Shown here: positions 16,137 through 23,793 of the stretch, in pieces | Layout of the letters: every line of letters starts with the position of its first letter | Position numbering within the stretch: the stretch's first letter is position 1 | Program-made: the position numbers and the translations under genes | Assembly (NCBI RefSeq): GCF_009695605.1 | Contig: NZ_VUNQ01000034.1 | Span: forward strand, 1 to 36,288 | Reading direction: 5' to 3' | DNA: 36,288 nucleotides | Source of the DNA: Tissierella pigra | GTDB lineage: Bacteria > Bacillota > Clostridia > Tissierellales > Tissierellaceae | Notes under the pieces: generated by a model | What the model was told of the DNA's origin: nothing | Databases searched by the model: none | What the model saw: the letters and a program-made list of their open reading frames with translations, nothing else

Positions 16137-16646
16137 CTAGTTTAATAACAATTTCTCAAAAGCAACTCTTTCATTTCCATCTTCTAAATATATTATTCCA
16201 CAATATTTATATCCGTTTTTTTCTAAAGACCTTTGCATTGAAAGGTTTTCACTATGGGTATCTACTTTTATGCTATGAATATTCTTACTTAAGCAAATAT
16301 CTTCCACATATTTCATCATAAGGGAGGCAAGTCCCAATCCTTTATATTCTAAATCAACAGCCATTCTATGTATCACTGCATATTGTTCATTACTTAGCCA
16401 TTGTCCTTTATAAATCTCTTTATAAGTTGGTTCTTCATCAAAGCTTAGATATACAGTTCCAATAATAACGCCATCTTTTAGTAACACATAACTATTTTTA
16501 TTTTTTATATCTTCTCTTATAATATCATGATTAGGATAGTTGTTTTGCCACTGATCTATTTTTTTGTTTCTAAAGTTTTCTTGAGCCTTAAATATTATAT
16601 TCATTATATCATCTATGTCCTTATAATCTGCCATTCTAAATTCCAT
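16137..16646 (-). CDS. GNAT family N-acetyltransferase, first gene of the MTA operon
   Basis: 169 residues with a standard GNAT fold: MEFRMADYKDIDDIMNI start, AVDLEYKGLGLASLMM as the CoA loop, and DTHSENLSMQRSLEKNGY at the end, a signature of small YjcF/PhnO-like acetyltransferases. Substrate unknown. Only 18 bases separate it from the aldolase start, so it is probably co-transcribed; an acetylation role in sulfur salvage is possible but unsupported. AGGAG lies seven bases before ATG 16646. Confidence 0.83.
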   Translation of the reverse strand: MEFRMADYKDIDDIMNIIFKAQENFRNKKIDQWQNNYPNHDIIREDIKNKNSYVLLKDGVIIGTVYLSFDEEPTYKEIYKGQWLSNEQYAVIHRMAVDLEYKGLGLASLMMKYVEDICLSKNIHSIKVDTHSENLSMQRSLEKNGYKYCGIIYLEDGNERVAFEKLLLN

Positions 16647-16774
16647 TCCATCACTCCTACTTAAAATATAAGATATTTTTAAAATTAAACCAATTAAAGC
16701 TAAATATAATCTTAGTTAACGGATAGCTTGTCCTAATTATATATAACCTTAAATATTTTTATGAAATCATTATA

Positions 16775-17359
16775 CTAATTTATAAAAGTATGATTAAAAC
16801 TATTATTAAATTTTCTTGTAATAATATTCTTAATATCTTTATTAATTTCTACTGGATTTCTCTTTGTTCCAAAATACCTTTCCTCTATGATTATTTCTAC
16901 TCCATGGTCCTTCATTACTCTTTTCATTGCTTCCATTGTAAAACCCATACTTAATTCATCTGGACCAGCACATACACCTATTATAATTGACTTTATGTTT
17001 TTAGAATCTAATTGGCTGCTCCAGCTACCTTTATGGAAAGTAAATAATGAAAAAAGCCTATCAAGAAATACCTTCATATATGAAGTCACATTGTAATTAT
17101 AAGAAGGTGACCCTAAGATTATACCTTCTACAGTTTTAATTTTTTCAATTATTTCAGACATTTCATCATTGTAATAACATTTTTTATTCTTAATACAATA
17201 TTCACATCCACTACAGATATTTTGTTCTATTTGGCTTAATACAACCTTATCTACTTTTCTTCCTCTTTTACTCAACTCTTCTATATAATGATTAATTAAT
17301 GTATCAGTGTTTTTCCCTATTCTTGGACTGCCCAATACTGCAAGCCATCTTTTTTCCAT
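16775..17359 (-). CDS. Iron-sulfur flavoprotein / NADPH-dependent FMN reductase-like
   Basis: 194 residues, flavodoxin-like fold. LAVLGSPRIGKNTDTLI binds the FMN phosphate and GIILGSPSYNYNVTSYMKVFLDR is the second FMN loop. C49-x2-C52-x2-C55-x5-C61 matches the compact cysteine motif of archaeal/clostridial iron-sulfur flavoproteins, which carry a 4Fe-4S cluster and reduce O2, H2O2 or other acceptors. The start is ATG 17359, seven bases after a GGGGG Shine-Dalgarno; the in-frame start at 17413 is too early. The promoter region 17414-17639 holds a strong dyad at 17532-17560. Confidence 0.85.
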   Translation of the reverse strand: MEKRWLAVLGSPRIGKNTDTLINHYIEELSKRGRKVDKVVLSQIEQNICSGCEYCIKNKKCYYNDEMSEIIEKIKTVEGIILGSPSYNYNVTSYMKVFLDRLFSLFTFHKGSWSSQLDSKNIKSIIIGVCAGPDELSMGFTMEAMKRVMKDHGVEIIIEERYFGTKRNPVEINKDIKNIITRKFNNSFNHTFIN

Positions 17360-17531
17360 TGGTTTTCCCCCTAAATATATCTTTTCCATAAATATTATCT
17401 TTAAAAAAATCAAACAAAAAACCTCTTAATCTTAAAATAATTCTGGAAATTTAAAGTTGATTTTCTTACTTAATGTTAAAGTATAATATTAACATCAAAG
17501 AAATAAAGTCGTATTTTTCAATCCTTGGGCT

Positions 17532-17560
17532 TTAAAGTTAAAGTTAAACTTTAACTTTAA
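17532..17560. repeat. 14-bp perfect dyad, possible operator
   Basis: TTAAAGTTAAAGTT and AACTTTAACTTTAA flank a single central A, with a doubled TTAAAG unit inside each arm. It lies in the 17414-17639 gap, upstream of the iron-sulfur flavoprotein gene. A second, shorter dyad (ATGTTAA...TTAACAT) surrounds a TATAAT-like sequence near 17468-17490. There is no U tract, so an operator is more likely than a terminator. Confidence 0.4.
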
Positions 17561-17639
17561 CTATTATATTTTCTAATATTATAACAAACTTTCCATTAAA
17601 TTGTAACTGCTAACTCACAAACATCAACTATTAATGCTT

Positions 17640-17855
17640 TTAGAAAAAAATACTTATGATCATTATAATCCCTAAAATCAAAACTGGAATACCAACAACA
17701 ATACCAATAACAGTTAAACTTAGTATAATACCAGTGATAGTGAAAAATAAACCTAATAATCCAACTAGTAATCTACCGGTTACTTTTAATACGCTCCCTA
17801 TCAATGCAAATATTAATGTGAATAATATAATAAAAGGCAATAATAAAATCTTCAT
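17640..17855 (-). CDS. Small hydrophobic membrane protein
   Basis: 71 residues, almost wholly hydrophobic, with two helices (about 3-40 and 42-70) separated by a short KVTGR basic turn and rich in Gly/Ile. No charged C-terminal domain and no motif that names a family. The start is ATG 17855, six bases after AGGAGG; the ATG two codons earlier abuts that site. Probably an integral membrane protein of unknown role. Confidence 0.7.
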   Translation of the reverse strand: MKILLLPFIILFTLIFALIGSVLKVTGRLLVGLLGLFFTITGIILSLTVIGIVVGIPVLILGIIMIISIFF

Positions 17856-18002
17856 TTCCATCCTCCTTTAAAATCTAGCTAATTTGACTTTTTATCCAAT
17901 TCTTTATATATACTAATATTCTATAAATCTTACTCCTATATGTTCCTAAAAAATTAAGAATATTAAAATGTAATGAAAGAACTTTTTTTGTTCATTATAA
18001 AA

Positions 18003-18036
18003 AAACTCCTACGGATAACATTATCCATAGGAGTTT
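18003..18036 (-). terminator. Terminator of the DUF2325 gene
   Basis: Arms 18004-18018 and 18021-18035 pair except for one A/C position (G-U on the minus strand), with TTTTTTT following in the minus direction. It stands just after the stop of the DUF2325 gene. The arm shares ACTCCTAC with the fluoride riboswitch terminator, but no aptamer is present here. Confidence 0.85.
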
Positions 18037-18064
18037 GGTATAAAAACTTTTATATGTATCTTTT

Positions 18065-18355
18065 TTAAGATACCTTTACCTTTAACTGTAACAACGTCTC
18101 TTCTAAAGAATTCTTGCTACTATTATGACATCTTAATAAAGGTATGTTTTTTCGTTTCGCTTCTTTTGCCGCTGTTAAAGCCATCTTGTGAGAAACTGTA
18201 TTGGTAAATAATACAATAGCATCTGGATCACCAATACTTTTATTAAGTTTCGATGGCATCTGTGTAAAAACTTTCATTTTACAACCATATCTATTACCTA
18301 CCTCTTTATATTCTCCATGCATTCTATCGTGTCCACCTACTAAAACTATACACAT
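18065..18355 (-). CDS. DUF2325 family protein, Fur-box associated
   Basis: 96 residues. Starts with MCIVLVGGHDRM, the DUF2325 signature, followed by a Rossmann-like strand pattern, DAIVLFTNTVSHKMALTAAKEAKR and the late RCHNSSKNSLEETL. DUF2325 proteins have no firm biochemical role. A perfect 7-1-7 Fur palindrome lies at 18431-18447, about 75 bases upstream, so iron control is likely. The ribosome site AGG is inside a hairpin (18363-18387). Confidence 0.85.
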   Translation of the reverse strand: MCIVLVGGHDRMHGEYKEVGNRYGCKMKVFTQMPSKLNKSIGDPDAIVLFTNTVSHKMALTAAKEAKRKNIPLLRCHNSSKNSLEETLLQLKVKVS

Positions 18356-18362
18356 TTTATTT

Positions 18363-18387
18363 TCCTATTTAATTTAAAATTAAATAG
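18363..18387 (-). promoter_or_regulatory. Leader hairpin covering the ribosome-binding site of the DUF2325 gene
   Basis: Perfect 11-bp arms CCTATTTAATT / AATTAAATAGG with a three-base loop. On the minus strand the 3' arm ends in ATAGG, the only Shine-Dalgarno-like sequence before ATG 18355, so folding could hide it. Confidence 0.4.
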
Positions 18388-18430
18388 GCTATCCCCCTTT
18401 CACTAAGTAAATTTTACTTTTATGTAGATA

Positions 18431-18447
18431 TTGATAATCATTATCAA
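18431..18447. promoter_or_regulatory. Fur box
   Basis: TTGATAAT-C-ATTATCAA is a perfect palindrome containing the exact 7-1-7 Fur consensus TGATAATnATTATCA. It lies between the DUF2325 gene and the terminators of the ydjI operon and should repress minus-strand transcription when iron is plentiful. The rest of 18356-18654 holds the leader hairpin and two terminators. Confidence 0.85.
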
Positions 18448-18465
18448 TTGAATGTTCTAAAAAAA

Positions 18466-18483
18466 CTACTTTTTTTTAAGTAG
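18466..18483 (-). terminator. Second terminator behind the psp-like operon
   Basis: CTACTT (18466-18471) / AAGTAG (18478-18483) with a six-base loop and seven U after it on the minus strand. Confidence 0.55.
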
Positions 18484-18608
18484 CATTTATTTATCTATCT
18501 ATTTATAACAATTACGTTTCTTATTTTTATAATATCAAAACAAGCCCTGATTGTCAATATATTTTTTAGAATTTTCTAGTTACTTTACCACTAATATCAA
18601 AAAATTAA

Positions 18609-18641
18609 ACAGTCTTTTATTTTACTATAACAAAAGACTGT
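18609..18641 (-). terminator. Terminator of the pspA-ydjGHI operon
   Basis: Perfect 10-bp arms ACAGTCTTTT (18609-18618) / AAAAGACTGT (18632-18641), 14 bases after the stop codon at 18655; on the minus strand a T-rich run follows. Confidence 0.8.
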
Positions 18642-18654
18642 TCTTATATAAAAA

Positions 18655-19602
18655 TTATATCAATTTTTCTCCGCAATTTCCACAGAAATTTCCTGCTCCA
18701 GTTTTTTCTCCACAATTAGGACAAAAGTTAGGCTTTGCTTCATTGGAGGTTTCTTTAGTTTTATTTACATTCTCTATCATTTCTTTGGCTATATTCATTC
18801 CCATCATCATTCCAGCCATATCCGATGCTGTGCCACCACCTTTTACTTTTCCTGAAGCTATTCCATCTACCATAGACACTTGTTGATACTTACCTACATC
18901 ACCTATCATACTATGAGAAGCATTTTTATTTATCATTTCTTGAATTTCCTCAGGGTAATTAAAGCTCATTACATTAAATCCAGTAATATTTATTCCATCA
19001 TTTAAAACCATCATATCTAAATCCTCTTTAATCCCTTTAGATATATCAAAAGCATTGGCCTGAAGATTAAACATATCTTTTCCTTCTTTAGTAATCCATT
19101 TCATTAGTAATTGATCTAGTGTAGATGTTATCCTAAGTTTTACATCATCTACTAAATAGGTATTTTTTATACCAGCTACTTTATCTATTAATGTAATATA
19201 ATCTCCCACCTTAAAATTAAAAGTACCATTTGCTCTAATAGGAAGACCACCAGGAAGTCCTAGAGTAGGAATATTTATTGCATTTTTAGTACCCCATTTT
19301 ACAGTAAACTCCTTTGTATTTATAAATAGAACTTCTGCTCTCATACCTGTATTGAATCCAAATTTAAATCCTTTTAGTGTAGATAAAAAAGGTATTATCT
19401 GAGACTCGATATCATATTCTCCCTCGTCTCTAAATATCCCTTCTATTTTTCCATTAAATAAAAATATAGCATCTTGACCAGGGCGAATAATCAATTTACT
19501 TCCTTTTTTAATTTCTCTATTGGTCCACTTCCAAAAAATCATATCATCTCTAAATTCTTCCCATTCTACTACATTAGCAAATTGTCCTTTAAAAAAACTC
19601 AT
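18655..19602 (-). CDS. ydjI: SPFH-domain protein with C-terminal zinc ribbons (YdjI-like)
   Basis: 315 residues. The N-terminal three quarters is the virion-core/SPFH-type fold of B. subtilis YdjI (WKWTNREIKKGSKLIIRPGQDAIFL, FNFKVGDYITLIDKV). The C-terminus has a Gly/Met-rich hinge and a double zinc ribbon, FCPNCGEKTGAGNFCGNCGEK. In B. subtilis, YdjI works with PspA, YdjG and YdjH as a membrane-stress complex, YdjI acting as the membrane-linking SPFH partner. Here it is the last gene of the same four-gene order. The ATG follows AAAGGATG. Terminator at 18609-18641. Confidence 0.88.
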   Translation of the reverse strand: MSFFKGQFANVVEWEEFRDDMIFWKWTNREIKKGSKLIIRPGQDAIFLFNGKIEGIFRDEGEYDIESQIIPFLSTLKGFKFGFNTGMRAEVLFINTKEFTVKWGTKNAINIPTLGLPGGLPIRANGTFNFKVGDYITLIDKVAGIKNTYLVDDVKLRITSTLDQLLMKWITKEGKDMFNLQANAFDISKGIKEDLDMMVLNDGINITGFNVMSFNYPEEIQEMINKNASHSMIGDVGKYQQVSMVDGIASGKVKGGGTASDMAGMMMGMNIAKEMIENVNKTKETSNEAKPNFCPNCGEKTGAGNFCGNCGEKLI

Positions 19603-19634
19603 CTATATCATCCTTTCATTTCTCAAATAGTATC

Positions 19635-20435
19635 TTAAAATTTACCTCTGCTGCCACTATGAGAGTGACCTCCCCTTGACACTCCTCCGCTACTTCCTCC
19701 TCTTGAATTTCCACCACCAGAATTATTATTATTTGATGGTTTTTTACGTTTAGTTACATCAGTTCGCAAATAGGTATCTCGCCTACTAATAATCTTAGAG
19801 TTTGTATGATCTTGATAAGTACCTGCATTTACCGTTGTTCTTCCGCCAGTATTATAGGTCATAATCCCTACTGCTATACCTGCTATTCCAAGAGAAACCA
19901 TTACTTGAAACCAAAATTTAAATAATATATTTTCAGGATTTACTCCAGGTCTTATTCCCATATATTTGTAGGAGGTTTTAATAAAGGAATAAAAAGCATC
20001 ATAATAATTTCCTTTAGATAAATCAGGAGCAATTTTATCTCTAATAATATCTAACCTATAATCATCTAAGTATTTTTCTGCCTTATGATAACCTGCTAAA
20101 TATATATCTCCGTTTTTCATATCAATAGTTAATATGGCAGTATTTCCATGGGATTTATCATATCCTAAACCCTTTTCATCATAGAAATCTTCCGTATAAT
20201 CTATAATATCCTTTCCCATTGAGTCTGAAATAGTGAGTATTATAAGATCTGTTTCCCTTTTAGAACTATATTTATTTGCTATATTTTCAAGTTCCATTTT
20301 TTCCTCTTTAGTCAATAGATTGGCAAAATCGTATATTCTCTCTTTAGGACTTAATTCTCCTAAAGCCACACTGGATACTACAGTAAATATAATCACTAAG
20401 GACAAAATCCATTTTAAGTATATTTTATATTTCAA
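19635..20435 (-). CDS. ydjH: TPM-domain membrane protein (YdjH-like)
   Basis: 266 residues. Signal peptide/helix at 1-26, then an extracytoplasmic TPM domain (YDFANLLTKEEKMELENIA, TDLIILTISDSMGKD), one membrane helix at about 180-198 and a cytosolic Arg/Ser/Gly tail rich in GGS repeats and ending GSRGKF. This matches YdjH of the B. subtilis PspA-YdjGHI system. It starts with TTG 20435 six bases after GGAGGTGG; the TTGA overlaps the stop of the upstream gene by four bases, so translation is coupled. AT-rich with the usual codon use of its neighbours. Confidence 0.85.
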   Translation of the reverse strand: MKYKIYLKWILSLVIIFTVVSSVALGELSPKERIYDFANLLTKEEKMELENIANKYSSKRETDLIILTISDSMGKDIIDYTEDFYDEKGLGYDKSHGNTAILTIDMKNGDIYLAGYHKAEKYLDDYRLDIIRDKIAPDLSKGNYYDAFYSFIKTSYKYMGIRPGVNPENILFKFWFQVMVSLGIAGIAVGIMTYNTGGRTTVNAGTYQDHTNSKIISRRDTYLRTDVTKRKKPSNNNNSGGGNSRGGSSGGVSRGGHSHSGSRGKF

Positions 20436-21460
20436 TATAGACCACCTCCCATAAGTAAAGATATAAGCTTAAGACCTATAAATATACCTACTGAAATTCC
20501 TCCAAACCATGCTGCAACTTTTCCTTGGCTAATAGGTGGTTTCCCTACAACTTTTCCTGTTTGCCCATTCATAGCAAATATATATTCTGACCCTTTATAA
20601 TCATAATAAACCATCCAAATTGGTAAAAGAGTATAATAAGCCTGTTTTTTATTTGTATCTATATCTTTTCTGTTATAGTTAACCATTGTATATCCAGATA
20701 TAGTAGAACCAATAAATGATTCTATATATCTTTCTATTTTTGATGCAGCCCTTGGAAGCAATTCTTGATGATTATAATTATATTTTTCAGCAATATATCC
20801 TGCTAAATAAGGAGTATTAAAGTCTTTTAATTCTCCATAATTGAAAGGCTCTAATTTATCCATAAGCTTATCATCCATTTTCTCTGAGGCGTCTATGGGA
20901 ACTTTTATATAATCAATATTTATATTTCTATATACATCATAATAACTAGTTTCAGTATATATATATTCACCTTTAGTATAGGTTCTTACTTTAGTACATA
21001 TGGCATTTACCTCTACCTTGCTGTTTAAATCATATAACCAAAATGGCACATACATTCCAGTTATTCCCTTAACTCTATCTGCAGTCATAAAACCTTTTGG
21101 AGTCAGCAATCCATTTTTACACCAAGTTCTAAAGGTTTTCATGGCCTTATCCTTATTTATTGTAAATGGAATTACTTTAGATGGAGCTAAATCTCCACTT
21201 AATCTATCCAATAATACTACTCCTGCCCCACAAAAACTACAGTTTGTAGCTGTAGTTTCTTTATGGGTAATTAACATGGCACCACAATTTTTACAATGAT
21301 ATTCTTTAGCATCATTTTTTCCAAAGGTAGTCTTGATATTCTCTTTAGGAAAACTATCTATATTGTCCTTCCTTCCACAGCTTCCACAGCTAAGCATCCC
21401 TGATTCACTGTCAAATACCATATCAGAACCACAATTAGGACATTTATAATGTATTACCAT
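20432..21460 (-). CDS. ydjG: Zinc-ribbon membrane protein (YdjG-like)
   Basis: 342 residues. Three CxxC pairs in the first 80 residues (YKCPNCGSDM, LSCGSCGRKD, YHCKNCGAML, NCSFCGAG) form TFIIB-type zinc ribbons. A soluble middle domain follows, and a single C-terminal helix (about 318-340) anchors it. B. subtilis YdjG has the same build and interacts with PspA and YdjH. Start ATG 21460 follows GAGGTGAGGAT. It lies 69 bases after pspA, separated by a hairpin at 21500-21525. Confidence 0.85.
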   Translation of the reverse strand: MVIHYKCPNCGSDMVFDSESGMLSCGSCGRKDNIDSFPKENIKTTFGKNDAKEYHCKNCGAMLITHKETTATNCSFCGAGVVLLDRLSGDLAPSKVIPFTINKDKAMKTFRTWCKNGLLTPKGFMTADRVKGITGMYVPFWLYDLNSKVEVNAICTKVRTYTKGEYIYTETSYYDVYRNINIDYIKVPIDASEKMDDKLMDKLEPFNYGELKDFNTPYLAGYIAEKYNYNHQELLPRAASKIERYIESFIGSTISGYTMVNYNRKDIDTNKKQAYYTLLPIWMVYYDYKGSEYIFAMNGQTGKVVGKPPISQGKVAAWFGGISVGIFIGLKLISLLMGGGLY

Positions 21461-21499
21461 ATCCTCACCTCTACAAACTAATCTATATACTTCAATAGG

Positions 21500-21525
21500 A
21501 AAGCCGTAGACTATGCTACAGCTTT
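21500..21525. terminator. Hairpin between pspA and ydjG
   Basis: AAAGCCGTAG (21500-21509) and CTACAGCTTT (21516-21525) pair apart from one position. The T tract lies on the plus side, so it is not a strong terminator for the minus-strand operon. It may set the ratio of PspA to YdjGHI by partial stop or mRNA processing. Confidence 0.4.
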
Positions 21526-21529
21526 TTTA

Positions 21530-22201
21530 TTATTTATTTAATCTTTTCTTCAGTTCTTCTAATTCATCATCTATATCTGTATTCGTATCATATTTAGCGG
21601 TTAAATCCTTTATATCATCTTTTGGTCCTCTATTAAGTTCTGCCATTGCATTTGCTTCATCTAAAACTTTGTTTGCTTTTTCCTCCATTCTCTCAAAAGC
21701 AGAAATAGATCTATTAGCAGAATTTACAGATGATCCAATTTGATTAATCCTATCTTGAGTTTTGGCTACTGCCATCTTACCCTTTATCATTGTCTTTCTT
21801 GATTCTAACTCCCCAATATCAGCAACTAATTTGTCGTGCATTTCTCTCATTCTTGTGGCATTACTTTGACTTAAATTATAAGATTCCTGTAATTCAGATT
21901 GCTTTGCTGTAAGAGCTACTTTTCTCTCTAGGAATTTTCTAGCATCATCTTCATTATTTGCTTCCAATGCTTTTACCGCATATCTTTCCATTTTATTAAC
22001 TTCTTCTATACATTCATCTAATTCTCTTTTTGCTCTTTGTTCTTGTGCCATTATAGATGCAGTTTCAGCTTTTACAGCACCTAAATCCTTATTTAAATTT
22101 CTTAAAACTTGATCTATCATTTTCTCTGGGTTTTCCGCCTTATCTAATAATGCGTTAATATTACTAGACATAATATCCTTAAATCTTGTTAAAATAGTCA
22201 T
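21530..22201 (-). CDS. pspA: PspA/IM30 (Vipp1) family membrane-stress protein
   Basis: 223 residues of nearly continuous coiled coil, the ESCRT-III-like PspA fold. The N-terminal amphipathic helix TILTRFKDIMSSNINALLDKAE and the following NPEKMIDQVLRNL are family signatures. The middle is Glu/Lys/Gln-rich helical hairpin and the C-terminus ends ELEELKKRLNK. PspA oligomers bind stressed membranes. The start is ATG 22201; the ATG at 22210 overlaps the AAGGAG ribosome site. It heads the pspA-ydjG-ydjH-ydjI operon. Confidence 0.92.
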   Translation of the reverse strand: MTILTRFKDIMSSNINALLDKAENPEKMIDQVLRNLNKDLGAVKAETASIMAQEQRAKRELDECIEEVNKMERYAVKALEANNEDDARKFLERKVALTAKQSELQESYNLSQSNATRMREMHDKLVADIGELESRKTMIKGKMAVAKTQDRINQIGSSVNSANRSISAFERMEEKANKVLDEANAMAELNRGPKDDIKDLTAKYDTNTDIDDELEELKKRLNK

Positions 22202-22291
22202 AGTACCCATCTCCTTTAAAATATATGGTTTTATTTTTAATCTATGTATCGTATTTGATTAATATCCAATTCTATGAAAATTAATCAAATA

Positions 22292-22717
22292 TTATTTATT
22301 CCACATCATGGAGTACTCAATTTCCTTAGTCTCATTATTTACTCTTTCTTCTATTATTTTAAATCCACATTTCTTATAAAAATTTATGGCTTTCAAATTT
22401 TTACCATAAACATCTAATTTTAAAGTAGAATTATATTCCTTACACTTGTTAATCAATTTACTACCTATTCCTCTATACTGATATTCCTCTGCAATAAATA
22501 GTCCTGCAATATAAGAATCTTCTACAATACCAACAAATCCTTTTACCTCATTTTCTTCTTCATAAACAAATACAGTAGATTCCGGTAAGACTTTCTTTAC
22601 AAAATCATAGTTATCTCTCCAATAATTTTCAGAAATAAAATCATGGGCAGTAATATTTGTTTCAAGCCAAATTTTCATTATATCATCCATTTTAGATATA
22701 TCTAAAATTTTTATCAT
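22292..22717 (-). CDS. GNAT family N-acetyltransferase (YjaB-like)
   Basis: 141 residues, the short single-domain GNAT type: IAGLFIAEEYQYRGIGSKLI (CoA loop with the R-G-I-G motif) and LDVYGKNLKAINFYKKCGFK. The nearest characterised relatives are YjaB/PhnO-like enzymes with unknown or broad substrates. AAAGGAG lies eight bases before ATG 22717. Not obviously operonic with its neighbours. Confidence 0.85.
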   Translation of the reverse strand: MIKILDISKMDDIMKIWLETNITAHDFISENYWRDNYDFVKKVLPESTVFVYEEENEVKGFVGIVEDSYIAGLFIAEEYQYRGIGSKLINKCKEYNSTLKLDVYGKNLKAINFYKKCGFKIIEERVNNETKEIEYSMMWNK

Positions 22718-22762
22718 TTTCTTTACTCCTTTAAAACTCGCTAATCTATTAATTTAGAAAGT

Positions 22763-23380
22763 TTATTTTATTAAATTAGAATCTATAATAATATAATTTG
22801 CTCTATGAATATATAAGCTTTTTCCATCTATATTTAATCTTGTCATCTTAGGCAAATTATCTGGCACTGTTACATATACACTTTTACCTTGATATACTCC
22901 TATTGGAATCCCCATTTGACTTGATATAATAACAGTCTTTTCTTTACCAATCTTATTCTTGAAGTCATTTATATACCTATCTAATGGTACAAATCCACCT
23001 CCTGATTCTACGTTTATATCTGTTGGAACTTGAAATCCCTCTACCATATCTAATCCATCTTCTGCAAAAATAACTGTATTCCCAACTTGTAACATTTCAT
23101 CTCCATTAATTGTTATTTCCAATACACTAGACCCAAATCCTGTAGACTCTAAATCTTTATTAGCATCATTTTCAAACAATCCTACTGTTATTTTACTTCC
23201 CTCTAATGATAGAGTTTTATTAGCATAATGGTCATATGTTGATATATTAAAATGCACTCCTATTAAATCTCCTCTTATTGTGGCAAGCTTATCTCTAATT
23301 ATGGCACATCCAGACAAACTTATAACAAGAGTTCCTAAAACAACTAATAAAATCAATTTAATATTTTTTTTATTTTTCAT
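22763..23380 (-). CDS. Lipoprotein, DUF5052-like
   Basis: 205 residues. Lys-rich N-terminus, hydrophobic helix and lipobox LSGC with the modified Cys at residue 25, so exported and membrane-anchored. The exported part resembles DUF5052 lipoproteins (RGDLIGVHFNISTYDHY, NGDEMLQVGNTVIFAEDGL). Function unknown. Start ATG 23380 follows AAAAGGAG. It stands 45 bases from the acetyltransferase gene on the same strand. Confidence 0.75.
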   Translation of the reverse strand: MKNKKNIKLILLVVLGTLVISLSGCAIIRDKLATIRGDLIGVHFNISTYDHYANKTLSLEGSKITVGLFENDANKDLESTGFGSSVLEITINGDEMLQVGNTVIFAEDGLDMVEGFQVPTDINVESGGGFVPLDRYINDFKNKIGKEKTVIISSQMGIPIGVYQGKSVYVTVPDNLPKMTRLNIDGKSLYIHRANYIIIDSNLIK

Positions 23381-23575
23381 TGCGGTCTCCTTTTATATTA
23401 TTTTAGAATATTATATCATAATTTAATCATATAAGATTAATATAATATTAATATAAAGATATATGAAATTAAAATTATTGATAGGATGATGCTAATACTT
23501 TTATTTATTGTTTCATCTGCATTTACCTATAGCTATCTAGTAAATAAATTTCTTCATCCTATCTCTATTATTTAT

Positions 23576-23612
23576 TTGACATAGTCAATTGATATATTGA
23601 CAATTATGGCAA
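23576..23612 (+). promoter_or_regulatory. Putative upstream activator sites for the sigma-54 regulator
   Basis: TTGACATAGTCAA (23576-23588) is a palindrome, and TTGACA-ATTA-TGGCAA (23597-23612) is a 16-bp dyad almost identical in reverse complement to the site at 31585-31600 (CTTTGyCATArTTGkCAAT). They lie about 125-160 bases before the sigma-54 promoter, a normal distance for enhancer-binding proteins. The rest of the 23381-23793 gap also has a 10-bp inverted repeat GATAGGATGA (23480-23489) / TCATCCTATC (23554-23563). Confidence 0.65.
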
Positions 23613-23733
23613 AGTAAAAATATAATTCCGATTAATATTATATACTCTATCTTCTATAATCTTTTATAATACCATAGATTGCTATTTTATGGGCTTTTTA
23701 TTATAGCTTATTAAGTTCGCCAGATTACTTCCA

Positions 23734-23750
23734 TTGGCATAAACATTGCA
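23734..23750 (+). promoter_or_regulatory. Sigma-54 promoter of the ornithine racemase-family gene
   Basis: TTGGCAT-AAACA-TTGCA: GG (23736-23737) and GC (23748-23749) have exactly ten bases between them, as sigma-54 requires. It lies 44 bases before the start codon. Confidence 0.9.
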
Positions 23751-23793
23751 TCTAATTGAATATATCAAATAAATATGTAAATGGAGTGATTCT

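Noticed and set aside
16647-16774. SAM riboswitch or T-box leader before the MTA operon
   Set aside because: No conserved core, terminator pair or specifier loop could be found in this gap.
18003-18036. Second fluoride riboswitch, because the hairpin shares ACTCCTAC with the one at 7395-7430
   Set aside because: No aptamer (GGTGATGGAGTTCACC-like segment) lies upstream, and it is downstream of a gene; it is an ordinary terminator.
23489-23587. 32-codon ORF with hydrophobic product upstream of orr
   Set aside because: Short, poor ribosome site, and it runs through the putative activator dyad; probably chance.
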